A stretch of DNA of 29,001 nt from Ochromonadaceae sp. CCMP2298 (taxonomy: Eukaryota; Sar; Synurophyceae; Ochromonadales; Ochromonadaceae): positions 1-29,001 of the forward strand of contig MU633690.1 in NCBI GenBank assembly GCA_026770595.1, in the 5' to 3' direction. The notes below the pieces were generated by a model. It worked only from the letters and a program-made list of their open reading frames with translations, made no database searches and was not told the origin of the DNA. Shown here in pieces: positions 22,501-29,001 of the stretch (position 1 is the first letter of the stretch; every line of letters starts with the position of its first letter). The position numbers were made by a program, and so were the translations under genes.

Positions 22501-23418
22501 CTGGCCGACCTGACCCGCCGCTGCCCCAAGAGCTTCAACCTTATGGAGCTGTCTGAGCGCGCCAAGCAGCGCGTCTTGGATGCGGACGGCCCCTACACCG
22601 TGGTGCTGCTGCAGGAGTGCACGCGGCTCAACAGCCTGGTGCAGAGTATGGAATTTACCCTGGACGAGTTGCAGAAAGGCCTCAATGGGCAGCTGAACAT
22701 GTCCCAGGGTATGGAGGACATGGCAGAGTGCTTGGAGATTAACCAGGTACCTGGTCGTAACCCTTTCCACGCCTGCAGCTGGGAGTCTCTGGCCTGGGCG
22801 AGTCGCAAGAATCTCACGGCATGGTTCTCGGATCTGCTGATGCGCAAGACGCAGTTGGCGGACTGGTCTAAGTCCCTACAACTGCCCTTCTCCATCTGGC
22901 TGCCCGGCCTGGTGAATCCCACGGCCCTTCTGACAGCCATCAAGCAGGTAACCTCTCGCAAGAAAAAGCTGCCCCTGGACTCGATGTCACTGGACACGCA
23001 CGTTACACGCATGTACCGCGTAGCGGACGCTCTGGTGCAGGCCCAGTACCCCGAGGACGGAATATTGGTCCACGGGTTGCTCATGGAGGGCGCGCGCTGG
23101 ACGGACGAGGAGGAGGCGTCGGACCACATCTATAGCGTGGGCGCCACCTCGTGCGCCGGACATCTCACCGAGTCACACCTCAAGGTTCTGCTCACTCTGA
23201 TGCCCGTGATCTACGTGAAGGCCGTGATGGTGCTGCCCGAGTGGTCCCCAGAGTCCGTAGGCTACCTAAGAGGGGACCCCCACCTGTACGAATGCCCAGT
23301 GTACCTCACCGCCTCTCGCGGACCCACGTTCGTCTTCCTGAGCACGCTGAAGACGATGGATCCGGTGCACAGGTGGATCCTTGCTGGCGTCGCGCTGCTC
23401 ATGCAGTCGGACGACTAG
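10504..23418 (+). CDS. ODA11: Axonemal outer-arm dynein heavy chain, alpha (Kelch) type
   Basis: This ATP-driven motor of the ciliary outer arm has 4160 aa from exons 10504-14922, 15020-15424, 15521-15964, 16051-20067 and 20221-23418, all joined in phase 0. Six Kelch-type blades ([35 protein letters not shown]) fill residues about 40-365, followed by an IPT/TIG domain (about 370-470) and a filamin-like domain (about 475-585). The linker begins near 865 ([11 protein letters not shown]). P-loops are intact in AAA1 (GPAGTGKT, 1385-1392), AAA2 (GPAGAGKS, 1672-1679), AAA3 (GPAGTGKT, 2007-2014) and AAA4 (GVGGSGKQ, 2364-2371). The AAA1 Walker B is CFDEFNR (1435-1441). Stalk and microtubule-binding domain lie at about 2580-2910. 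The C-terminus has [15 protein letters not shown] and ends at [14 protein letters not shown]. The Kelch/IPT/filamin front identifies the alpha (outermost) heavy chain of Chlamydomonas type. Only about 280 residues separate filamin and linker, so the usual long N1 tail is largely missing. A Gly/Ala-rich insert lies at about 3280-3315. Confidence 0.95.
20095..20205. repeat. 32-bp tandem repeat in dynein intron 4
   Basis: GTGTGTATTTAT recurs at 20127 and 20159, with a degenerate GTGTTTTTAT at 20191, an exact period of 32. Each is followed by a TCCCTCT/GACCCTCT box, and an older unit precedes at about 20095. The whole intron (20068-20220, 153 nt) consists of these units. Confidence 0.8.
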
Positions 23419-23833
23419 TCCGCTCACTAGCCGGATAGTAGGATAGTTGGCGAGTCCGCTAGTCGGATAGTTGATTTCGCCTACCCAGTGCTTCCCACAC
23501 GCAACGCGATCCACGCGCTACTCCATACAGTATACAGTATACGGAGCGTTAGTAGTCAGTAGTGTCGTATCTAATGTAAGTACCATATTGGGATATTGGG
23601 AGATTAAAAAGTTAAAGAACCTAACATCAGCAGCCTACCACTTTCTCTTCTGTTTGAGCCCACCTCCTCCTATGTATGCTGTGAATGTACCCTTATTCCA
23701 CAACATATTCGCCTTGCCTCCAGGCTGTCCTGCCTCCCACTGCACTTATCTCGTCAACAGCACTCATCATCAGCCTCCCCCCACTGCACTTATCAACAGC
23801 ACTGCATTTCGTCACGCCTCTCGTAAGGGACAT
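23419..23833. other. Convergent intergenic region with short direct repeats
   Basis: AGTCCGCTCACTAGCCGGATAGT (23417-23439, overlapping the dynein stop codon) recurs with a 4-nt deletion and one substitution at 23453-23471. An ATACAGTATACAGTATAC stretch follows near 23525. The rest is unremarkable. I see no gene here. Confidence 0.5.
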
Positions 23834-24985
23834 CTACTTGGAGCTGGAGCTCTTCTTCACCTTCACGGGTCCCTTCGCCTCGGGGTCCTTCGTATCCACA
23901 GGAGAGCCCTGCTTGGTCGGCACGCTGAACTTCTTGAGCACTCTGAGAGAGATAGTGGGGGAATGGGGTTAAGGGAATATATAGTGATAGGATAGGAATA
24001 CGAGGTAAGTATTACCTCATCGAACTCATAGGCGTGACGGTGGAGACAGAGGCCGAGGCCAGCATCGAGGACAGGCTCTGGGTGGGTACCTCATCGTCCA
24101 CTGTGTACTGGAAGCCATCATCCATGCTGTCGTCGGACCCCCTCTGCTTGATGCTTCTGTCCGGGGTGACGTCCGGCCACGCCGTGTCTCGGTCTCTCTT
24201 CAGCGAGGCCTGGTCGCGGCACAGGCGCAGCAGCTTGGCCGTGAACTGGTCCCTCTCCGCCTCGAACTGCAATTTGATCGCATGGGCGTTCTCGTACATC
24301 TCCCCGTAGGGCCTAAGGGACTCCTCCATAGCTTGGTCGATGGAGACGTTGTTGCTCTGCCATTGGCGGAACCTTTGTCTTGCGTTGATCTCAGCCATCT
24401 GCTCAACCTCCTCCTTCTTCTTCTGCCAAGCCTCCTCGAACTGGGTGCGTTCCTCCTCTGTATTCAGGGACTCCACGATGTCTTCAAGCGAAGCGATCAC
24501 CATTTCGCATTCAGGCTCAGGCTCAGGCTCAGGCTCAGGCAGATGGATGGACAGTACGAGGCCTTCTAACACGGAGTGCACAGTGGTCTTGATCTCGACC
24601 CAGTCGTCCTGCTCCTGTGGGTGTGCGGAGTTGAAGGGGTTGTTTGAAATGTGTATCTGCGTATGCTAAAAGCTTTTTAACGATAACGTACCTCAAGGGT
24701 GGGTAATATCTCAGCTTTAAAATCAGGATCATACTTGAGCAGCAGCAGCGACGGAGTCCCCATCGTTGTGCAGTGAAAGAGCTCCTCGAGTAAGGTGTGG
24801 TCCATAGGAAGAATCCCAGAAGTCTCTTGGAAGCACTCGTCGTCGCTGTCGCTGCAGTCTTCAGCCACGACGGAAAATCCGGCATCGTACGTGATGAGTA
24901 GCATGGACATGGCGGAGATAGATGAGGATCGGCTACAATTGATCTGCAGGAGAGATACGGTGGTAAAGTTAAAGTGTGAAGACAT
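23834..24985 (-). CDS. Unrecognised acidic/coiled-coil protein
   Basis: Exons 24985-24692, 24614-24016 and 23942-23834 join in frame to 333 aa. The first ATG gives MSSHFNF; an internal ATG (MSMLLITYDAGF) is an equally plausible start because a CTGCAG acceptor-like site lies between the two. The N-terminal part has an acidic patch (DCSDSDDE) and a Leu-rich stretch (EELFHCTTMGTPSLLLLKYD). A (PE)n run of five units comes next, encoded by a GGCTCA tandem repeat near 24512-24539. A long charged helix, probably coiled coil, follows (EERTQFEEAWQKKKEEVEQM to ERDQFTAKLLRL). The tail is Ser-rich and then basic, ending KVKKSSSSK. I recognise no family. The regular frame-keeping junctions and amino-acid pattern support a real gene. 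It diverges from the plus-strand gene at 25362. Confidence 0.7.
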
Positions 24986-25361
24986 GCTCAGATCAAGAGA
25001 TTAGAGGCATCGGCATCAACTGATCGAGCAAAAAAGAAGTGTTTTTTTTTTCATTTCTCCTAAAGAAGAGTCAGGAATGGCGTAAAGAATGGCAGTGGAG
25101 GAGATGAGTAGAATTCGTTCTGTCGGTGCGCAGTTTATCCTTCAGAATCAGCAACGACACGCGGATCAGGTTCGATCCTGAATCGTCTTATACGTTTCAT
25201 CGCTGGAGCCGCAGAAGAAGCTACGTCGCATTCGCGAGGGGACAAATCTCTGCGACTGTCGGCTTTGATAAAGTCGCGGCAGAGAGCAGGGCTTGAAGGC
25301 GACCTACAAACGTACAGCAGTAAAAGCTTCGTCGCAATTCTCGACAGACAGCATCAGCCAG
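24986..25361. promoter_or_regulatory. Divergent promoter region of the two unrecognised genes
   Basis: This 376-nt spacer includes a T-run near 25042. An ATG at 25089 opens 27 codons up to a possible donor at 25170 that could be a 5' exon of the plus-strand gene (joining at GGC TTG, 25290, keeps frame), but the splice signals are weak. Confidence 0.4.
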
Positions 25362-27335
25362 ATGAATTGGATGACCAGTGCTAAAAATCGGGTGCAGAGA
25401 TGCAAGAAGAAGAGAAGCAATGATCTCCGCCTGGCCGCGAGTAGTAAATTACTGGGGGGTGTCCTAAATCGAGGGAGCCAGCAGCATGCTCCTGCTCCTG
25501 TCTCGCGACCTGCTCAGGCGAAGAGTGCTGTGGTCAAACCGAGACAATCGACCGACAGTGAGCATCATTTTATCGCGCTGCTTCCCTCTTCTACGCATTA
25601 TTTTAATCTTCTAAAAATCATTTTGTTCTTCTCTCCTCTACGCATACAGTCTACATGCTCAACAACCTCTCCAGAAAGCGGACAATCAGTGCTGCAAGTT
25701 CTTCGTCAGCAGCAACCGAATCGCGAGAATCTGCCGATGCTACGGTGGACGCCACATATCCTGAAGAGAGGCGCAAGAAATTCGATCCGCTGACAATGCT
25801 GCAGCTGTCGGTGAGAGCGAATCAGATATAATTGCTTAGTATTCCAGCGGCTCTAATCTCTTAATCTCCTTATATTTATTTCCACGTCAGCCATTCAAGG
25901 AGGACGCCCACACGGACGAGGAGACCTCGCCACCAGGTGAGCTGTTATACAATTAGTAGAAAGGTCTAGAGGTCTAATTCTAACCTTCCCACCACACAAT
26001 GCAGGACAAGTGGTGATCTTCTTCAAGTAAGTACACGCATCTATATATATATTTATACATATATATATATACATAAATATATACATAAATTGTCTGAGCG
26101 CTCTAACTCAAGCGTCAACCATCACTCTGCAGCGACGGAGTGCAATGCGACGAACTGGGCAACGCGGTGGCAGGCGAGAGCTCAAACTCAAACTCAAAGG
26201 TCCGGGTCGTAACAACGCCCTTCTCTAGGGGCGGCTCTCTCTGGACTGCTAAGAGCAACACCGTTGGTGCCAGGAAAGGCACCACGAAAGTGCACAAGAA
26301 GTACGACAGTGCATTCCTGCAGGAACTCTTCAGTGACGACGACGAGCACGCCCCATCGCCATCACCCACCCACTCCAAACTGATCAAGGGCAAAGGGGTG
26401 CCTACCAAGCATGCGTCCAATCACGCGACCGGCCGCAGTCCTGACAGCTGCAGCGACGAGTCTCTCCGCCTGGATGTTACTCCCGCCTGGATGAGTCTCG
26501 ACATTGCTCCTACGTGGGGTCCAAAGTACGTCATTGTTGCTTATTCTAGCCTGCTTGCTCTCATCTGATTGCTCTCTCACCCATCCCTCCAGGCTGGTGC
26601 GGCTGCTCGTGGACAGCGGGGCGGAAGACTTTCTTCTCCGCCAGGTGGCGCAGCAGCTAAAGCTCAGAGCAGGCGGCTCCTCTCCTATCTCAGAAGACCT
26701 CGACCGTGCCCTGGCACGCTGCTGCGAGCGCCTCACCCCCCACACAGCTCTCAGCTCCCTGTACAGTGTGCTGCCCCACGCGCAGAGCAATGTTAAGGGC
26801 ACAATCGTCGTGTGCGATGCAATCCGGTAGGCTGAGCCCCCCTTCACAACACGATCTAATCGCTTTTTGACAATTACCTCCGCACCTCCGCACCTCCGCA
26901 CCTCTGCACCTCTGTAGGTTCCTCGAGTCTGTGGACAAGCACCAGCAGACTGGCAGAAGCCCAATAAATCAGAATCCTGACCAAGCAGAGGCCTGTGACG
27001 ACCCTCCTGCCAAAGAGCTCAAGACTGCACACATACCCTCTATAGATGCATCCATGCCAGCGCATAAGTCCAGGTACACTGGCCTCGACCTGAGCGCCCT
27101 GCTGGCAGACCCAGTGCACCAGCCCTTTGACGACGACGAGCTGGACTTGGATCGTTTGTTCGACCGAGGGGGTGGGGACTCATACGTGGAGAGGGAGGCG
27201 CGGGCAGAGGCGCGGGAGGCAGTCGTACCCATGGTCGTACCCATGACCAGGACTGGTCTGCGCCTGCTCGACACGGTGCCAGACAGAGAGGGGGGCTCTG
27301 ACGACGAAGACCTGGCCCTGGAGGACTTCCTGTGA
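25362..27335 (+). CDS. Unrecognised protein, seven exons
   Basis: Exons 25362-25557, 25650-25810, 25891-25936, 26005-26026, 26133-26525, 26593-26826 and 26918-27335 join without a frame break to 489 aa; introns are 67-106 nt with GT-AG ends. The N-terminus is basic (RCKKKRSNDLR) and Ser/Ala-rich. The middle contains QVVIFFNDG and an acidic FLQELFSDDDE. A more structured segment, VRLLVDSGAEDFLLRQVAQQ to CCERLTPHTALSSLYSVLP, suggests a helical domain. The C-terminus has acidic Leu-containing motifs (YTGLDLSALLADP, DDDELDLDRLFDR, DDEDLALEDFL). I recognise no family. Exon 4 is only 22 nt. The true start may lie upstream, because the frame is open to about 25270. Acidic-hydrophobic motifs with a basic N-terminus would fit a nuclear regulatory protein, but that is speculation. 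Confidence 0.7.
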
Positions 27336-27709
27336 TAACTTTTGCCCGCACAGGGGTGTTGGTGTTTAGAGGTGTGCAGGGGTAGGTGTCCAGGTGTCCA
27401 GGTGTCCAGGTGTCCAGGTTTCGAAGAGTCGAAGACCTGGAGAGAGTCCAAAACCTGGAGATTAGGACACGACTTGCGAATGTCTATATACTGTTATATA
27501 TGCGTACCTCGAGCAGGGAACGATGTTCACGGGGTGCCTCATACTGCATCCACTGCCCGATGAACAGACAAAAGGCAATTCTGGGAGCCGCCTCAGAGCC
27601 GCGTTGATACGAGCTGAATTACATGATTTACACTAAGCATAAGCGATCTGGACATTTGAGCAGATCTGGATATTTAAGCGGCACTGGCTGCCCGACCCCG
27701 GGGACCCCT
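27336..27709. other. Convergent intergenic region
   Basis: This 374-nt stretch lies between two converging stop codons. Apart from the AGGTGTCC minisatellite it contains short doubled words (gtcgaagagtcgaag; acctggag twice) and no gene that I can support. Confidence 0.5.
27384..27415. repeat. 8-bp minisatellite (AGGTGTCC)4
   Basis: Four exact tandem copies of AGGTGTCC, followed by a degenerate fifth (AGGTTTCG). They lie 49 nt after the upstream gene's stop codon. Confidence 0.9.
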
Positions 27710-28180
27710 TCATTTGGTTGTCTCCGCACTGCCCCCCACCCCCTTCTCTCCCGCCCCAGCCTCCTCGCCAGTCCAGACTGTGTTTATAAAGTCCTCCATG
27801 TCCTTCTCCAGCTGCTGAACCTCCAAGATGTCTGCCGCTGCGGCTGCGGCGTCCTTGGGCGCGTGTGGGGTGGGGATGTTGAGGCCCGTGCCTATGCCCT
27901 TCATCCAGTGGTCAAAGCCTTGGAAGGTCGTCACCTTAGTAGTGTACGAGAAAAGAGCCCCAGCGCCCATAAAGCTGCCCAGACAGAGAACTGTGCCCCA
28001 ACCAAGCGCCCGCATAGCGAGCATCACCTGCGACCTCTGAGCAATGTGGCTCAGCTTTGCGTCTTCCTTTCTCATCACGCGGTACACGCCAAAGAGCATC
28101 CCGCTGCTGAACACGCCCAACGACCCGGCAAAGAAGCCCGTCTTCGATATCCCAATATCATCAGGGCCTGTGACTGACAT
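27710..28180 (-). CDS. TMEM242: TMEM242-like mitochondrial inner-membrane protein
   Basis: 156 aa from the first in-frame ATG. Two hydrophobic segments (about 15-36, KTGFFAGSLGVFSSGMLFGV, and about 60-83) flank a short polar loop. The second begins with the family signature MRALGWG (56-62), matching ALRALGWGS of vertebrate TMEM242, and is followed by FQGFDHWMKGI, comparable to the family's MNDFRSKMQ segment. Vertebrate TMEM242 helps assemble ATP synthase (c-ring) and complex I in mitochondria. The C-terminus here is longer and Ala/Gly-rich. The frame stays open upstream without an ATG, back to a stop near 28345, and reads like a mitochondrial presequence (RSRSLLASLALRGVLASSW), so a small upstream exon may supply the real start. 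Confidence 0.8.
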   Translation of the reverse strand: MSVTGPDDIGISKTGFFAGSLGVFSSGMLFGVYRVMRKEDAKLSHIAQRSQVMLAMRALGWGTVLCLGSFMGAGALFSYTTKVTTFQGFDHWMKGIGTGLNIPTPHAPKDAAAAAADILEVQQLEKDMEDFINTVWTGEEAGAGEKGVGGSAETTK

Positions 28181-28651
28181 GCTGTACAGATAACGTTCGG
28201 AGTTCGAGGATCCTGAGCTCGAGGATTGCTGCGAGAATGGGACTGAAGCACACCACGACGAAGCGAGCACACCACGCAGGGCCAACGATGCGAGCAGAGA
28301 TCGAGATCGGTTGGATTTGCTGGATCGGCAGCAAGAGTTCGATTAATTCGATCAATTCGATAAAACGTATTCTCGAATTTAATTTGCTTTTCCTCTCTGC
28401 TCTCCTCTTTTAAGAGAGTCTTAAACTGTATCACTCATGAACAGCGCACGGTTTATCTGGTCTACCAACTGGCAGTAGCCGGCCCTCAACAGTAGAATTG
28501 GGGGATAAGTTTATTGGGAGTTCGTCTGTTTTAGGACTGTGATGCTCAGTCTTTTTGAGACGTACTCCTGTGGCCGCGGCTGACGAACTTGTCGTCCTTT
28601 TCGCGCTGATTTGGATTTTAGATCCCAAACCCACCCCCTTATAGGCGTAAG

Positions 28652-28735
28652 CCCTAATGGTGAGGCAGGTGCGAGACCTAATTCCCACTTCCAAGCGCGA
28701 GCCCTATTAGTGAGACGGGCGCCTATTAGTGAGAC
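28652..28735. repeat. CCTATTAGTGAGAC repeat units
   Basis: CCTATTAGTGAGAC occurs at 28703-28716 and 28722-28735, with a diverged CCCTAATGGTGAGGC at 28652-28666. The sequence after the last copy (TTCGGCTTTGCGACAAAAATAC) resembles TTCGGTCTTCGCGACGAGAATAC in the inverted repeat near 4319. Confidence 0.65.
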
Positions 28736-28811
28736 AACATTCGGCTTTGCGACAAAAATACGACCACACCACGAAAATTCGCCTGTGATCGTATTCACGT
28801 CTTTGCATGTC

Positions 28812-28870
28812 TTTTTACAGCACTGCACATAGATTTTTACAGCATTGCACATATTGAACACATATTGAAC
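28812..28870. repeat. 22-bp and 11-bp tandem duplications
   Basis: TTTTTACAGCACTGCACATA (28812-28831) is repeated with one change at 28834-28853. ACATATTGAAC is then repeated exactly at 28849-28859 and 28860-28870. Confidence 0.85.
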
Positions 28871-29001
28871 CGTTTAGTAGTGCCAACATAACCAACAAGA
28901 CTTGAGGACAAATAAGATTTCATTATGTACAATTTGATAAGAATCTTTCAACAGTTCAACGAGGGATATAGAAGCGCCCGGCCCTCCTACCTGTACCCCC
29001 C

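Larger units (their letters stand above)
28181..29001. other. Repeat-bearing region without a supported gene
   Basis: This stretch follows the TMEM242 5' end. It holds the presequence-like frame (28181 to about 28345), an ATTCGAT/AATTCGAT tandem near 28328-28360, the CCTATTAGTGAGAC units and the TTTTTACAGCA tandem. Minus-strand open frames of about 90-116 codons cross the repeats, but they lack an ATG-led coding look. Confidence 0.5.

Noticed and set aside
28511-28861. 116-codon minus-strand open frame
   Set aside because: It crosses the CCTATTAGTGAGAC and TTTTTACAGCA repeats and lacks recognisable domains; it is likely repeat DNA.

Overview
The window is eukaryotic nuclear DNA. The genes are interrupted by about 24 short GT-AG introns (65 to 210 nt), sit on alternating strands 120 to 800 nt apart, and encode eukaryote-only proteins. 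The dynein heavy chain shows that the organism builds motile cilia or flagella. Its Kelch + IPT + filamin N-terminus is the form known from the third (outermost) outer-arm head of green algae and ciliates, so a protist or alga with three-headed outer arms is more likely than an animal. I cannot name the species.

Layout. 1-707: a TATAGTG-type heptamer array inside an intron, then the 5' part of an unrecognised minus-strand gene that runs off the left edge. 978-2268 (+): Rab geranylgeranyltransferase beta. 2390-4107 (-): splicing factor SMU1. 4108-4596: a divergent promoter region holding a large inverted repeat. 4597-6061 (+): a zinc-finger/UBX protein ending in a SUMO-interaction motif. 6848-9964 (-): importin beta. 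10504-23418 (+): outer-arm dynein alpha-type heavy chain, 4160 aa in five exons. 23834-24985 (-) and 25362-27335 (+): a divergent pair of unrecognised proteins. 27710-28180 (-): a TMEM242-like mitochondrial membrane protein. 28181-29001: repeat-bearing DNA without a convincing gene.

The genes do not form one pathway. They are housekeeping genes (prenylation, splicing, nuclear import, ubiquitin/p97, mitochondrial assembly) plus one flagellar motor. I checked the exon models for frame continuity by hand; every internal junction given for the spliced genes keeps the reading frame, except in the left-edge gene.

Points of most interest are the combined readers in the UBX protein, the short-tailed Kelch dynein, a 30-bp-arm inverted repeat with a related sequence 24 kb away, introns built from tandem repeats and often free of stop codons, and a 15-bp hairpin directly after a stop codon.
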